Below, piece by piece: positions 42,286 to 52,833 of a DNA stretch of 64,000 nt. This stretch comes from Aphanothece sp. CMT-3BRIN-NPC111. GTDB taxonomy: Bacteria; Cyanobacteriota; Cyanobacteriia; Cyanobacteriales; JAHHGU01. The stretch lies in assembly GCA_019359765.1 (NCBI GenBank), contig JAHHGU010000016.1:34355-98354 (forward strand), written 5' to 3'. A model generated the notes under the pieces. The model did not search any database and was not told the DNA's origin. It worked only from the letters and a program-made list of their open reading frames with translations. The stretch's first letter is position 1; each line of letters opens with the position of its first letter. The position numbers were made by a program, and so were the translations under genes.

Positions 42286-43788
42286 ATGTTGAGTACATTG
42301 ATCTGGATGCCCGTATTAGGGGCACTTATTATCGGGTTTTTGCCGGGAAACTTAACGGCTAGTAGGCTGCGGTTTATAGCATTGGCGATCGCCAGTCTGA
42401 TCTTACTCGTGACTATCTGGCTAGGTAGCCAGTTTGACTTAACCTCTTCAGGATTGCAATTTCAGGAGTATTTACCCTGGATTTCCGACTTAGGATTGAG
42501 CTATAACTTGGGCGTTGATGGCTTATCTTTCCCCTTGCTAGCTTTAAGCAGTCTGCTGACTTGGATAGTCATCTATAGCAGCAATGAGATTGAGCGTTCC
42601 CGCATTTACTATGCTCTGATTCTGCTCGTCAATGCTGCGGTAGCTGGTGCTTTCGTTTCGCAAAACTTGCTGCTGTTTATCATATTTTACGAGCTGGAAT
42701 TAATACCCCTGTACCTATTAATTAACATCTGGGGTGGCCCCAAGCGTGGCTATGCAGCTACCAAGTTCCTCATCTATACAGCTGTTTCCGGGGTGCTAAT
42801 TTTAGCAGCATTTTTGGGTATGACTTGGTTAAGCAACTCTACCAGCTTTGATTATGAGTTGATAATCACTCAAGGATTACCTTTAACGGCGCAGCTGATA
42901 CTGCTAACAATGCTACTGGTGGGTTTCGGAATCAAAATCCCCTTAGTTCCCTTACATACTTGGTTGCCAGATGCCTATACCGAAGCTTCCCCGCCTGTGG
43001 CAATTCTTCTGGGTGGTGTTCTGGCTAAGTTAGGAACTTACGGCTTGATTCGGTTTGGTTTGGGGCTGTTTCCTGAAACTTGGGAAGTTGTGGCACCTGG
43101 ACTAGCAATTATTGGAACGATCAGCGTGTTGTATGGGGCGTTAAATGCGATCGCGCAAAAAGACATTAAACGCATGGTAGCTTATAGTTCCATCGGTCAC
43201 ATGGGTTATGTTCTCTTAGGTGGTGCAGCAGCTAATTCCTTAAGTCTCGTCGGCACAATCTCCCAAATGGTTGCCCATGGTTTAATTTTGGCGCTGCTGT
43301 TTCATCTAGTGGGGGTTATTGAATCTAAAGTTGGCACCCGCGACTTGGATGTTCTCAATGGTTTGTTAAATCCTATCCGAGGTTTACCTCTGACGACGGG
43401 TTTGCTGATTTTAGCCGGAATGGCTAGTGCTGGTATCCCTGGATTAGTGGGTTTTGTCGCTGAGTTTGTCGTCTTTCAAGGCAGCTACTCAATATTCCCC
43501 TTGCTAACCCTGCTGTGCGTAACTGGTACTGGATTAACAGCCGTTTACTTCGTGATTCTTCTCAATCGCACTTGTTTCGGCAAACTAGACAACAAGCAAG
43601 CTTACTATCCTAAAGTTCAGTCGCAGGAACGCATCCCAGCTTTAGTATTAGCAGCTATCATTTTTATTTTGGGAGTGCAACCCAACTGGCTAATGCGCTG
43701 GAGTGAAACTACCTCAACGGCAATGGTTGCTGCTTTTATTAATCCTCAGCAAGTTGCTATCAATCATCAGCCATCCGCCGAAAAATAA
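42286..43788 (+). CDS. ndhD3: NAD(P)H-quinone oxidoreductase subunit D3 (CO2-uptake NDH-1)
   Basis: 500 residues with about 14 membrane helices. NdhD family motifs: LGVDGLSFPLLALSSLLTW, FYELELIPLYLLINIWGG, KIPLVPLHTWLPDAYTEA and AQKDIKRMVAYSSIGHMGYVLLG. The gene context, between ndhF3 and cupA, supports D3 over D1/D2/D4. It works with NdhF3, CupA and CupS in the inducible high-affinity CO2-uptake complex. Its gap from ndhF3 (~460 bp) is large because of the carbonic-anhydrase remnant and repeats. Confidence 0.95.
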   Translation: MLSTLIWMPVLGALIIGFLPGNLTASRLRFIALAIASLILLVTIWLGSQFDLTSSGLQFQEYLPWISDLGLSYNLGVDGLSFPLLALSSLLTWIVIYSSNEIERSRIYYALILLVNAAVAGAFVSQNLLLFIIFYELELIPLYLLINIWGGPKRGYAATKFLIYTAVSGVLILAAFLGMTWLSNSTSFDYELIITQGLPLTAQLILLTMLLVGFGIKIPLVPLHTWLPDAYTEASPPVAILLGGVLAKLGTYGLIRFGLGLFPETWEVVAPGLAIIGTISVLYGALNAIAQKDIKRMVAYSSIGHMGYVLLGGAAANSLSLVGTISQMVAHGLILALLFHLVGVIESKVGTRDLDVLNGLLNPIRGLPLTTGLLILAGMASAGIPGLVGFVAEFVVFQGSYSIFPLLTLLCVTGTGLTAVYFVILLNRTCFGKLDNKQAYYPKVQSQERIPALVLAAIIFILGVQPNWLMRWSETTSTAMVAAFINPQQVAINHQPSAEK

Positions 43789-43849
43789 TAGTCAGTAAGG
43801 TTTCAACGTTTACCATACTGACTTATAAATTGAGGTGCAATTCCTAAAA

Positions 43850-44266
43850 ATGAAGACATTAACTTCACCAGAAACAATTCCACCCATTTCGTTTGAAATC
43901 GGTCAACCTTACACGCGGAATCAAATTCACGAAATTCTAGGCGGAGATAAAAGTAGTTCGTTTCCCCAGCGCCATAAAAGAATTGTTTGTGGTTGTTTCA
44001 ACTTGGAAAGAAATCCCCAAGCTCCCCAGGTAATTTTGATAGAAGATAAAGCAAAAGTTGTGGAAAAAGCACATCTTTTGTTGTCTCAAGATGAATCAAT
44101 TCCGGTATTTGTCAAAAGGTTTAGTAGTCATTGGGTGTATCAAGGATATTTTCGCGTCCTAAGTTATTCTACAAATGAGCAAGAAGTTGAAGAAATGAAA
44201 AAAATCTCCTTGAGAGATAACATCGTAGCTGTACTGCATCTAGAGAAAGTAGATTCACTTTTCTAA
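43850..44266 (+). CDS. Unknown protein inside the CO2-uptake operon
   Basis: About 138 residues from ATG 43850; the frame opens with GTG 43835. One globular domain is visible: FEIGQPYTRNQIHEILGG, KRIVCGCFNLERNPQAPQVIL, then IPVFVKRFSSHWVYQGYFRV. The pattern resembles small SRA/YDG-like domains found beside nucleases. It has no membrane segment. It lies between ndhD3 (61 bp) and cupA (44 bp) on the same strand, so it is probably co-transcribed with the CCM genes. No function can be claimed. Confidence 0.75.
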   Translation: MKTLTSPETIPPISFEIGQPYTRNQIHEILGGDKSSSFPQRHKRIVCGCFNLERNPQAPQVILIEDKAKVVEKAHLLLSQDESIPVFVKRFSSHWVYQGYFRVLSYSTNEQEVEEMKKISLRDNIVAVLHLEKVDSLF

Positions 44267-44310
44267 GCCATCAATTTCCTCAATTCAAAAATTAAAGCCA
44301 CACCACAATT

Positions 44311-45606
44311 ATGAGCACTGCAACAGCAACTAAACTACCCCCTTCTAATCATGAATTTGCGGAAGTCATTCACCGCTTAGAAGCAGGCGGCGCAATGCTA
44401 CCAGATAACCCAGAAAACCTCATGCAAATTATCGGCATTTACAAAGCTTATGCTGTGCCGATGGATTTCTACTGGCGCGATCTTCTCTACATTGCGGAGC
44501 GTGTGTTTTTAAATCCCTTTCCTTTCTTTAAATACTTTCTGCCCAAAGAGTATTTGGAGTTGCATAACCACTACGCAGGGGAAGATGCTGATTTGCGTGT
44601 TTGGCAAAAAGGCGAAGCCACTGCCCATCCTGAACTTTTAGAGTTTATGGAGAAGGGTGAAACCTTCAAAATGCCTAAGCTATTTCACCACTTATGGCAT
44701 GACAGAATTAACATGGAGTTTGCCGAAGCTTGTATGCAGGCGATGCTTTGGCATGGTAGAGATATGGGGTGGGGGAAATTTGACGCCTACCTAGATACTC
44801 CTGAATATAAGGCAGCAGCAGATAAGGCAATTAAGGCTTACTTTAAGGGTAATCCGGTGATGCTGGGAATGTATAAGCTTTTCCCAGAGATGTTTATCGA
44901 ACAAGTGCGGCAACTGTCTTATTATTCTAACTTGGGGTTATTTTGGGAAGTGATGGCTCCGGTGTTCTTTGAAATGAGCGATCGCTATGATTCTGGAGAC
45001 ATTAAAAGCGTCCCCGAAGCTATGAATTTTCTCGTCAATGGTATCTTTGCAGTAGCGGGTCGGCCCATATATCACCACGTCTACATTGGCGGGGAAATGC
45101 ACGAAATTATTCCCAAATCTTGCGGCTTTACATGGTTATATGAAGCTGCATTGCCTTATGTAGAAGCTGTTTTTTATCGTACAGCACCTTTCCGAGGTAC
45201 TAAGTCTTACAATGCTCAAGTTAAACAAGTGCCAGATGAGCAAAAAGATTTCCACTACGGCATTCTCTATGCGGATGTCTTTCCTGTAGGAACCGCTGGC
45301 ATTCCCCCCACACTTTTAATGCAGGATATGCTGCATTTCCTCCCACCATACCTAGTTGATTACTATCAGCAACATTGCCGAGGTGAAGATGATATGCTTA
45401 TTCAACTTGGGATTAGTTTTCAACGTTCCATGTATTGCGTGACTTCTGCTGTAATTCAAGCATTACGCACTGCCCTACTCTATCCTTTAGATGACCCAAA
45501 TCCCAAGCATTTACAAGCTAATCGAGAGTTCTTTGAAAAGCAGCTAGACCGATTTAAGCGAAAAGAAGCGCGTCTAAGAGATATTCAATCTCCAGATTAC
45601 AAGTAA
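44311..45606 (+). CDS. cupA: CO2 hydration protein CupA (ChpY)
   Basis: 431 residues, the usual length: NPFPFFKYFLPKEYLELHNHYAGEDADLRVW, MPKLFHHLWHDRINMEFAEACMQAMLWHGRDMGWG and HHVYIGGEMHEIIPKSCGFTWLYEAALPYVEAV. The Cys/His-rich patches are consistent with its proposed zinc-dependent CO2-hydrating role when docked on NdhF3/NdhD3. It is encoded directly before cupS. Family assignment is firm. Confidence 0.95.
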   Translation: MSTATATKLPPSNHEFAEVIHRLEAGGAMLPDNPENLMQIIGIYKAYAVPMDFYWRDLLYIAERVFLNPFPFFKYFLPKEYLELHNHYAGEDADLRVWQKGEATAHPELLEFMEKGETFKMPKLFHHLWHDRINMEFAEACMQAMLWHGRDMGWGKFDAYLDTPEYKAAADKAIKAYFKGNPVMLGMYKLFPEMFIEQVRQLSYYSNLGLFWEVMAPVFFEMSDRYDSGDIKSVPEAMNFLVNGIFAVAGRPIYHHVYIGGEMHEIIPKSCGFTWLYEAALPYVEAVFYRTAPFRGTKSYNAQVKQVPDEQKDFHYGILYADVFPVGTAGIPPTLLMQDMLHFLPPYLVDYYQQHCRGEDDMLIQLGISFQRSMYCVTSAVIQALRTALLYPLDDPNPKHLQANREFFEKQLDRFKRKEARLRDIQSPDYK

Positions 45607-45620
45607 AGAGGTAAGAAAAT

Positions 45621-46022
45621 ATGGCTGATATTGTTGATATTGCCGTTAATGCAGGTTCCTTCAAAACCTTAGTTGCAGCTGTTCAAGCTGCGGGTTTAGT
45701 AGATACCCTAAAAAGTCCTGGACCGTTTACTGTATTTGCCCCTACTGACGAGGCATTTGCCCAATTGCCACCCGGAACTATACACACTTTGTTGCAGAAT
45801 ATTCCCCAACTTGCCAGAATTTTGACTTATCATGTCGTTCCCGGTAAGTTAATGGCGGCAGATATCGCCAAATTTGATTCGCTCACATCGGTTGAAGGCT
45901 CACCGATAAGAGTTGATAGTTCTGATGGTTTTGAAGTGAAAAATGCCACAGTCTTAGCACCAGATATAGAGGCGGATAACGGTGTTATCCATGTAATTAA
46001 CAGAGTCATACTCATGGGCTGA
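45621..46022 (+). CDS. cupS: CupS, small fasciclin-domain subunit of NDH-1MS
   Basis: 133 residues forming one fasciclin (FAS1) domain: [37 protein letters not shown], then [15 protein letters not shown] and the C-terminal [17 protein letters not shown]. There is no signal peptide, so it is cytoplasmic. It starts 14 bp after cupA; position and fold identify it as CupS. Confidence 0.92.
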   Translation: MADIVDIAVNAGSFKTLVAAVQAAGLVDTLKSPGPFTVFAPTDEAFAQLPPGTIHTLLQNIPQLARILTYHVVPGKLMAADIAKFDSLTSVEGSPIRVDSSDGFEVKNATVLAPDIEADNGVIHVINRVILMG

Positions 46023-46324
46023 GCTAATTTCTATTTTCGTAGTTGAACTGAGTCTTCTGGAGTTCGAGATCAAGCCTCTTCTACTCCTGACTCCTGAATT
46101 CTGCTGTAACAGGAAAAGTCAGAATCTGACTGAGGTCTAAATGTTAGGTATCTGCAACCCCCTGTGGTATATTCCTTTGAGGTAATAACTCGCTCATTTT
46201 TGGAGTATAGGGCGAAATAAGGCTAAATAAGAGCCGCCACAGCAGCAGACTTACTGATTTACACATTTGTGTTGCCAATTTTTTTTTGCTCGAAAGATCA
46301 TCTGATTTTCAGTGAGGTATAGTT

Positions 46325-47059
46325 ATGGGTCGTATTGATGGGTTTGTTGGACGCCGCGATTTGTTGAAGCTGGCAGGAGGCGTGGGAGGGTTTGGCCTTG
46401 CGGCTGCTGCTGGAGGCGTACTTTGGACGGCACAGGAAGCTATTGAGCCACAAGCTGCTGATGCTCAACAAAAACCTAAACCAGTTTCTTCTGATGAAGC
46501 TCTGCAAAGAATGATGGAGGGGAACAAACGTTTTGTGCAGGAGAAGCGTAAAAACCCTAACCAATCGCTGTTACGTTTAAAAGAAACTGCCCTAGTTCAG
46601 TATCCCTTTGCAGCCATGCTTAGCTGCGCCGATTCACGAGTACCTACAGAAATTATCTTTGACCAGGGATTCGGGGATTTATTTGTAGTTCGCATGGCTG
46701 GAAATGTTGTTAGTCCAACTGCTGTAGGTAGCCTTGAATTCGCTACAGCCGTGTTGGGTGCCCAGCTGATCGTGATTATGGGTCATGAAAGATGTGGTGC
46801 AGTAGCGGCGGCGGTAAAAGGCGATCCACTTCCTGGTAGAATAGGCACTTTTGTTGAGGATATCAAACCAGCCGTAGCCAGGGTAAAAGGCAAGGCGGGC
46901 GATCCAGTTGATAATGCAGTTGTAGCCAATGTTCAATATCAAGTTGAAGTGTTGAAAGAAACTTCAGTGATGCTGACTCAACTGATACAGGAAGGCAAAC
47001 TAAAAATTGTGGGTGGTCGTTACGATCTCGATTCTGGGGAAGTCACTATCGTTACTTAG
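46325..47059 (+). CDS. ecaB: Tat-exported beta-carbonic anhydrase (EcaB-like)
   Basis: 244 residues. The N-terminus carries a twin-arginine signal (GRRDLLKLAGGVGGFGLAAAAGGVL). The beta-CA zinc site is visible: C in LSCADSRVPTE, and H and C in GHERCGAVAAAV. GNVVSPTAVGSLEFATAVLG is typical of the family. In Synechocystis the related EcaB acts at the thylakoid with CupA/CupB, which suits its place right after cupS. ATG 46325 has GAGGT upstream. The symbol is by similarity and context. Confidence 0.85.
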   Translation: MGRIDGFVGRRDLLKLAGGVGGFGLAAAAGGVLWTAQEAIEPQAADAQQKPKPVSSDEALQRMMEGNKRFVQEKRKNPNQSLLRLKETALVQYPFAAMLSCADSRVPTEIIFDQGFGDLFVVRMAGNVVSPTAVGSLEFATAVLGAQLIVIMGHERCGAVAAAVKGDPLPGRIGTFVEDIKPAVARVKGKAGDPVDNAVVANVQYQVEVLKETSVMLTQLIQEGKLKIVGGRYDLDSGEVTIVT

Positions 47060-47232
47060 CGCTGGAGATCTGTGGGAGTGTCAACACCTAGAGCGCCGGT
47101 CAAGTAATCAAGATTTGGGTGAGGGGTTAGGGCGGCTCTTATTCGTCGCATCTCCTCTCTCCTCGGATGAAGCGATCGCTAATTTGACTAACTTTACATT
47201 TCTTTAGAGACAGCCTCTAAAAGCTAATCGCT

Positions 47233-47730
47233 ATGATAAAAATTGTTGTTGGGGTTATGGGACCAGGTGCGGGGGCCTCAGCAATTGACCTGACAAACGC
47301 CTATCAACTGGGTGAACTCATTGCTAAAGCTGGATGGGTGCTGCTAACTGGCGGTAGAAATGTCGGCGTTATGGATGCTGCAAATAAAGGTGCAAAAGCT
47401 GCTAACGGGTTAACGCTCGGTATTCTTCCCACTAGGGATACTAGCGCAGTCTCTGATGCTGTAGACATTGCCATCATCACTGATATGGGAAACGCCCGAA
47501 ACAATATCAACGTCCTCTCTAGCGATGTCATCATTGCCTGTGGAATGGGTACTGGTACTGCTTCAGAAATTGCGCTTGCCCTCAAAGCAAACAAAAAAGT
47601 AATTTTATTAAACGAAAATCAAGAGAGTAAAGTTTTTTTCAAAAATCTATCTAAAGATAGTATTTCTATTGCTAATACACCAATAAAAGCTATTGATATT
47701 AGCAGAAAATTTTTGGGCGATCGCTACTAG
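47233..47730 (+). CDS. TIGR00725/LOG-like Rossmann protein
   Basis: 165 residues: KIVVGVMGPGAGASA, a GG motif in LLTGGRNVGVMDAANKGAKAA and later IIACGMGTGTASEIALALKANKKVILLN. It belongs to the SLOG group (DprA/LOG-like nucleotide-binding folds), in which some members are phosphoribohydrolases. The strict PGGxGTxxE motif is replaced by GMGTGTASE. Function uncertain. Confidence 0.8.
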   Translation: MIKIVVGVMGPGAGASAIDLTNAYQLGELIAKAGWVLLTGGRNVGVMDAANKGAKAANGLTLGILPTRDTSAVSDAVDIAIITDMGNARNNINVLSSDVIIACGMGTGTASEIALALKANKKVILLNENQESKVFFKNLSKDSISIANTPIKAIDISRKFLGDRY

Positions 47731-47989
47731 CTACAGAAAAGGGCTAGTAGAGATATATAGTATCTCATCCGTGCCGTAGGCATTACCCCCTTTATGCGCC
47801 CACCAGGGTTAATCTGGCGTAGAAATGTCTGCCCTTGGCTCTTGCTGGGCTTTTGGGATAAAATTCTACTGTTAATTTTTATTTCACTAGCTTTGGTAAT
47901 CTAGATGTAGTAAAGCTTGACGCCACATAAGGGTTAAAGCTGTTAGCATTCGCATGAAACTAGAAAGAATTTAGAGAGGATTGAACACA

Positions 47990-48592
47990 ATGGCATTTGA
48001 ACAGCCCCCTTTACCCTACGACTTCAATGCCCTAGAGCCGCATATGTCGGCAAAAACTTTTGAGTTTCATTATGGTAAGCACCATGCTGCTTACGTCACC
48101 AATCTCAATAAACTAATACAAGATACGGAACTCGCTGACAAGTCCCTTGAGGAAGTAATTAAAGCAAGTTTTGGTGACTCCTCCAAAGCTGGCGTGTTCA
48201 ACAACGCAGCGCAGGTTTGGAACCATACCTTCTTCTGGGATTCTATGAAGCCCAATGGCGGTGGAGAACCTACTGGCGAGTTAGCTGAGAAAATCAACGC
48301 CAGCTTTGGTAGCTTTGATAAATTTAAGGAAGAGTTCAAAAACGCCGCCGCAACTCAGTTCGGTAGTGGTTGGGCTTGGCTGATCATGGATGGCGACACC
48401 CTGAAAGTGGCTAAAACTCCGAACGCGGAAAATCCTTTAGCCCACGGACAAAAAGCCTTGCTCACCTTGGATGTTTGGGAACACGCTTATTATCTGGATT
48501 ACCAGAATAAGCGTCCAGACTTCATACAGACCTTTCTCGACCAACTCGTGAACTGGGACTTCGCTACCAAAAATATGTCTTCAGCTGCTTAA
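47990..48592 (+). CDS. sodB: Superoxide dismutase [Fe]
   Basis: About 200 residues from ATG 47990, with GAGAGGA upstream. [17 protein letters not shown] and [17 protein letters not shown] give two His ligands, and [18 protein letters not shown] the Asp and last His. [12 protein letters not shown] has the Gln placement usual in Fe-SOD. No signal peptide, so cytoplasmic. A terminator follows at 48666. Confidence 0.95.
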   Translation: MAFEQPPLPYDFNALEPHMSAKTFEFHYGKHHAAYVTNLNKLIQDTELADKSLEEVIKASFGDSSKAGVFNNAAQVWNHTFFWDSMKPNGGGEPTGELAEKINASFGSFDKFKEEFKNAAATQFGSGWAWLIMDGDTLKVAKTPNAENPLAHGQKALLTLDVWEHAYYLDYQNKRPDFIQTFLDQLVNWDFATKNMSSAA

Positions 48593-48665
48593 AGCAAGTG
48601 CTGCTTCTCTTCGCTTGGGTCTTTAACTGACCAATACAGTCCCTCGTTACATCTTGAACAGCCTT

Positions 48666-48700
48666 AAAGACAGTCATGACTAAAATCGTGGCTGTCTTTT
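48666..48700 (+). terminator. Rho-independent terminator after sodB
   Basis: Stem AAAGACAGTCA / TGGCTGTCTTT (11 bp, one G-T) with a 12-nt loop, then TTTT. It lies 74 bp past the sodB stop. Confidence 0.82.
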
Positions 48701-48785
48701 AATTATGTCGGGCGACTTATTCACTAGAACTTTAGCTGCCTGTATTTTTATAAGAGGTCACGAATACAATTCAATTTTATAAATC

Positions 48786-48992
48786 ATGAATAGTAAAGAG
48801 CTAGCCCAATATATAGAAGCAACAGATAGCATCTCCAAACCTTGGTTGTTAGTGCAGCTGCGTCTGAAGAAACTACAAGAACGGCGGTCTATGCTTTCTC
48901 CAGATGAATATGCAACAGAATTAGCTGATATTCACCGCGATCTCATGAATCTTGGTGAATGGTGGGAAGGAATAGAAGATGAGGTTTTCTGA
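48786..48992 (+). CDS. Small hypothetical protein, 68 aa
   Basis: Acidic, all-helical-looking small protein (LAQYIEATDSISKPWLLVQLRLKKLQERRSM, then YATELADIHRDLMNLGEWWEG). No motif is recognised. Codon use and a clean ATG after a terminator-bounded spacer support it as real. Function unknown. Confidence 0.6.
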   Translation: MNSKELAQYIEATDSISKPWLLVQLRLKKLQERRSMLSPDEYATELADIHRDLMNLGEWWEGIEDEVF

Positions 48993-49219
48993 GTCCTGAG
49001 GTTAAGGATTCTTCTTGCCTCTACTCCAGGGATATCAAGCCGTTCAGCCAATAGGCTGAACGGGTTCCCTCTGGAGGCAGGTTATTCACGTCGCTTGATT
49101 AAGATAAGTTGATATAGCCGCACATACAGCCGCTCGACAAAAGCTGTATTTATATTATTTTCCCAAGTAGAATTCCTGCAATCATTAGGACGCCTTCGTG
49201 ACGCCTGCCCACAATCATC

Positions 49220-51370
49220 ATGTCTAAATCCAAAAAGACCACGGCCCAAATCAATCTGCTAGATCCGCAATATTACTTCAGCCGGGAACTAAGCTGGTTA
49301 GAGTTTAACAACCGGGTGTTGCATGAAGCCATTGACCCTCGGACGCCGCTACTAGAGCGTCTTAAGTTTATGGCCATCTTTAGCTCGAATCTGGATGAAT
49401 TCTTCATGGTTCGTGTCGCTGGTTTGAAGCAGCAGGTGGAAGCGAATGTGAGTAAGTTGCCGCCGGATGGCCGGACGCCTAGCGAACAACTAGATTTGAT
49501 TAGCCAACGGTTGCGTCCTATGGTTATTCAACAGCATCAACACTTTGAGCAGGCACTGCGGCCTCTGCTGGCACGAGAGGGCATCCACCTTCTTGACTAT
49601 GTGGACTTGAGCCAGGAACAGCGTACTTACCTGCAAAATTATTTTGAGGAGCAAATTTTCCCAGTTTTAACACCCCTAGCAGTTGACCCCAGCCATCCCT
49701 TTCCCTATATTTCCAACCTCAGCCTCAATTTAGCAGTGGTCGTGAAAGACCCGGAAACTGGGGAGGAATTCTTTGCCCGGGTTAAAGTGCCGAAAGTTTT
49801 GCCCCGGTTTGTGTCCTTCCCAGAGGAATTGCGGCAGCGACACAAGGATAGACCTGCTATCTGGACGGGTGTTCCCCTAGAACAGGTGATTGGTCATAAT
49901 CTGGAGTCCCTATTTCCGGGGATGAATATCCAGGAATATCACACCTTCCGCATTACTAGGAACGCCGATTTAGCTGTGGAAGAGGATGAAGCTGATGACC
50001 TGCTACAAGCGATTGAGCAGGAACTCCGCAAACGACGCTTGGGCGGTTCGACGGTGCGGATAGAAGTTCAAGCTACCACTCCTGACACAGTGCGAAAGAT
50101 GCTGAGGCGGGAGTTGGGACTCAAGGAAAAGGATGTCTATCTGGTAGAAGGGCTGCTGGGGCTGGGAGATTTAATGTCCTTGATGGAATTACCACTCCCG
50201 GCGCTAAAAGACCCTGAGTGGACGCCAGTGGTGCCAGCGCGTCTGCGACGAATTGCCGAACCCGATGGCGAACCTTTCGAGCTGAAATTGGAGGAGGGGG
50301 AAGATTTTTTCGCCGCGATGCGCGCCTCAGATTTGCTGATACACAATCCTTATCACTCCTTTGCGGCGACGGTGCAGCGCTTCATTACTTATGCCGCCTA
50401 CGATCCAAAGGTACTGGCGATTAAAATGACTCTCTACAGGACTTCTGGCGACTCGCCAATTCTCCATGCTCTGATTGCGGCGGCAGCAAATGGCAAGCAG
50501 GTGGCTGTTATTGTGGAACTGAAAGCCCGCTTTGATGAAGAAAATAATATCAACTGGGCGCGGAAGTTAGAACAAGCTGGGGTGCATGTTGTCTATGGTT
50601 TAGTGGGGTTGAAAACTCACACTAAAGTGGCGCTGGTGGTGCGCCGGGAAGAAGATTGTATTCGCCGTTATGTTCACATTGGCACTGGCAACTATAACTC
50701 TAAGACGGCTCGGATTTACACTGATGTGGGACTTTTGAGCTGCCGTGAAGAACTGGGGGCAGATCTTACGGATCTTTTTAATTACTTGACAGGTTACTCA
50801 CGGCAGCGGTCTTATCGCAAGTTGTTGTTGGCACCTGTGAATATGCGCGATCGTTTTATAGCTCTAATCGATCGCGAGATTGAACATTGCCGCAATGGAG
50901 CTACGGGCCGCATTGTTGCCAAAATGAACGCTTTAGTAGATCAGACACTGATTGCCAAGCTTTACGAGGCATCAAGGGCTGGGGTAAAAATTGACCTGAT
51001 TGTGCGCGGGATGTGCTCTCTACGTCCCGGCGTCGAGGGTGCCAGTGAAAATATCCGGGTTATTAGTATTATCGGTCGCTTTTTAGAACACTCCCGGATT
51101 TTTTACTTTGATAACGGGGGTGAGGAGGAAGTTTATATTGGCAGTGCGGACTGGATGCCCCGTAATCTAGATCGGCGGGTAGAGGCGATCGCACCAGTGG
51201 AAGACCCAGAAATTGCCAAAGACTTGCAAGAGATACTGGGAATCATGCTGTCAGATAACCGTCAAGCCTGGGATTTACAACCCGATGGGCGTTATATTCA
51301 ACGTCACCCCTCTGACGACTCCCCAGAGCAGAGTACCCAGAAAATCTTGATGGAAATGGCACTGCAATAA
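49220..51370 (+). CDS. ppk1: Polyphosphate kinase 1
   Basis: 716 residues, full length. N-domain YFSRELSWLEFNNRVLHEA; then SNLDEFFMVRVAG, PFPYISNLSLNLAV and RFITYAAYDPKVLAIKMTLYRTSG. The catalytic phosphohistidine segment is YVHIGTGNYNSKTARIYTDVGLLS, with a second PLD-like motif near IYIGSADWMPRNLDRR. It makes inorganic polyphosphate from ATP in the cytoplasm. It is followed by glgC on the same strand. Confidence 0.96.
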   Translation: MSKSKKTTAQINLLDPQYYFSRELSWLEFNNRVLHEAIDPRTPLLERLKFMAIFSSNLDEFFMVRVAGLKQQVEANVSKLPPDGRTPSEQLDLISQRLRPMVIQQHQHFEQALRPLLAREGIHLLDYVDLSQEQRTYLQNYFEEQIFPVLTPLAVDPSHPFPYISNLSLNLAVVVKDPETGEEFFARVKVPKVLPRFVSFPEELRQRHKDRPAIWTGVPLEQVIGHNLESLFPGMNIQEYHTFRITRNADLAVEEDEADDLLQAIEQELRKRRLGGSTVRIEVQATTPDTVRKMLRRELGLKEKDVYLVEGLLGLGDLMSLMELPLPALKDPEWTPVVPARLRRIAEPDGEPFELKLEEGEDFFAAMRASDLLIHNPYHSFAATVQRFITYAAYDPKVLAIKMTLYRTSGDSPILHALIAAAANGKQVAVIVELKARFDEENNINWARKLEQAGVHVVYGLVGLKTHTKVALVVRREEDCIRRYVHIGTGNYNSKTARIYTDVGLLSCREELGADLTDLFNYLTGYSRQRSYRKLLLAPVNMRDRFIALIDREIEHCRNGATGRIVAKMNALVDQTLIAKLYEASRAGVKIDLIVRGMCSLRPGVEGASENIRVISIIGRFLEHSRIFYFDNGGEEEVYIGSADWMPRNLDRRVEAIAPVEDPEIAKDLQEILGIMLSDNRQAWDLQPDGRYIQRHPSDDSPEQSTQKILMEMALQ

Positions 51371-51487
51371 GCAGGAATGGACGATTGAGGATACTCAACT
51401 AAGCACTTCTTGCCCTCACCCCTTGCCAACTGCCCCGCACAATTCGACACTGGACTTGGGAGTTTACTGGCAGTTAAGAGGTTTTTT

Positions 51488-52777
51488 GTGAAAAGAGTAT
51501 TAGGCATTATTCTCGGAGGTGGCGCAGGTACCCGCCTTTACCCGCTAACTAAGCTGCGGGCTAAACCTGCCGTACCGCTAGCAGGCAAGTATCGCCTGAT
51601 CGATATCCCTGTCAGTAATTGCATTAACTCAGAGATCTTCAAAATCTACGTCCTCACCCAATTCAACTCAGCTTCTCTGAATCGTCATATTGCCCGTACC
51701 TACAATTTTGCGGGCTTTATGGAAGGGTTTGTCGAGGTGCTAGCCGCCCAGCAAACACCAGAAAACCCAAATTGGTTTCAGGGAACTGCTGACGCCGTGC
51801 GCCAATATATCTGGCTGTTGGATGAATGGGACGTTGATGAGTACCTGATTCTGTCCGGCGATCACCTTTACCGTATGGACTATCGCCAGTTTGTGCAACG
51901 CCATCGTGATACCCAGGCAGATATCACTCTTTCCGTCGTGCCAATGGATGAAAAACGCGCCTCGGATTTTGGCTTGATGAAGATTGATGCCGCTGGTAGG
52001 GTAATTGACTTCAGCGAGAAGCCCAAAGGAGATGCCTTAACTCAGATGCAGGTGGATACGACAACTCTAGGGTTGTCTCCAGAAAAGGCTCTGGAGATGC
52101 CCTACATAGCATCTATGGGAATTTATGTCTTCAAAAAAGAAGTCCTGCTCAAGTTGTTGCAAACATCTCTAGATCAGACAGATTTTGGTAAAGAAATTAT
52201 CCCCGCAGCTGCTCCTGACTATAATGTTCAGGCTTACTTATTTGATCACTATTGGGAAGATATTGGAACGATTGAAGCGTTCTATGATGCAAACCTGGCT
52301 CTAACGCGGCAACCTCAGCCACCCTTCAGCTTTTACGATGAGAAAGCCCCAATTTACACACGATCGCGTTATTTGCCACCCACAAAGCTGTTAGATTGCC
52401 AAATTACTGAATCCATGATTGGGGAAGGTTGCATCCTGAAACAATGCCGGATTAATCATTCGGTGTTGGGGGTGCGATCGCGCGTTGAAGCAGGCTGCAT
52501 CGTTGAAGACTCACTGCTAATGGGTTCGGATTTCTACGAGCCTTTTGCTGAACGACAATCGAACGGTGCAAATACCCAGATTCCCTTAGGTATTGGAACT
52601 GATACCACCATTCGCCGCGCTATTATTGACAAAAATGCCCGCATTGGTTCCCATGTCCAGATTATTAACAAAGACAGAGTAGAAGAAGCCGAGCGCGAAA
52701 AGCAGGGTTTCTATATCCGCAACGGTATTGTCGTGGTGGTGAAAAATGCGGTAATTCCAGATCATACGGTGATTTAG
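51488..52777 (+). CDS. glgC: Glucose-1-phosphate adenylyltransferase (ADP-glucose pyrophosphorylase)
   Basis: About 429 residues. The N-terminal [42 protein letters not shown] is diagnostic; then [26 protein letters not shown] and a C-terminal left-handed beta-helix ([21 protein letters not shown]). The start is GTG 51488 with AAGAGG 6 nt upstream; the frame extends to 51410 but that part is not conserved. It makes ADP-glucose for glycogen and is allosterically controlled by 3-phosphoglycerate in cyanobacteria. Confidence 0.95.
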   Translation: MKRVLGIILGGGAGTRLYPLTKLRAKPAVPLAGKYRLIDIPVSNCINSEIFKIYVLTQFNSASLNRHIARTYNFAGFMEGFVEVLAAQQTPENPNWFQGTADAVRQYIWLLDEWDVDEYLILSGDHLYRMDYRQFVQRHRDTQADITLSVVPMDEKRASDFGLMKIDAAGRVIDFSEKPKGDALTQMQVDTTTLGLSPEKALEMPYIASMGIYVFKKEVLLKLLQTSLDQTDFGKEIIPAAAPDYNVQAYLFDHYWEDIGTIEAFYDANLALTRQPQPPFSFYDEKAPIYTRSRYLPPTKLLDCQITESMIGEGCILKQCRINHSVLGVRSRVEAGCIVEDSLLMGSDFYEPFAERQSNGANTQIPLGIGTDTTIRRAIIDKNARIGSHVQIINKDRVEEAEREKQGFYIRNGIVVVVKNAVIPDHTVI

Positions 52778-52833
52778 AATGAGTGATTTTAGATTTTGGA
52801 TTAGTAATCTAAAATCTAAAATTTTAAATTTCG

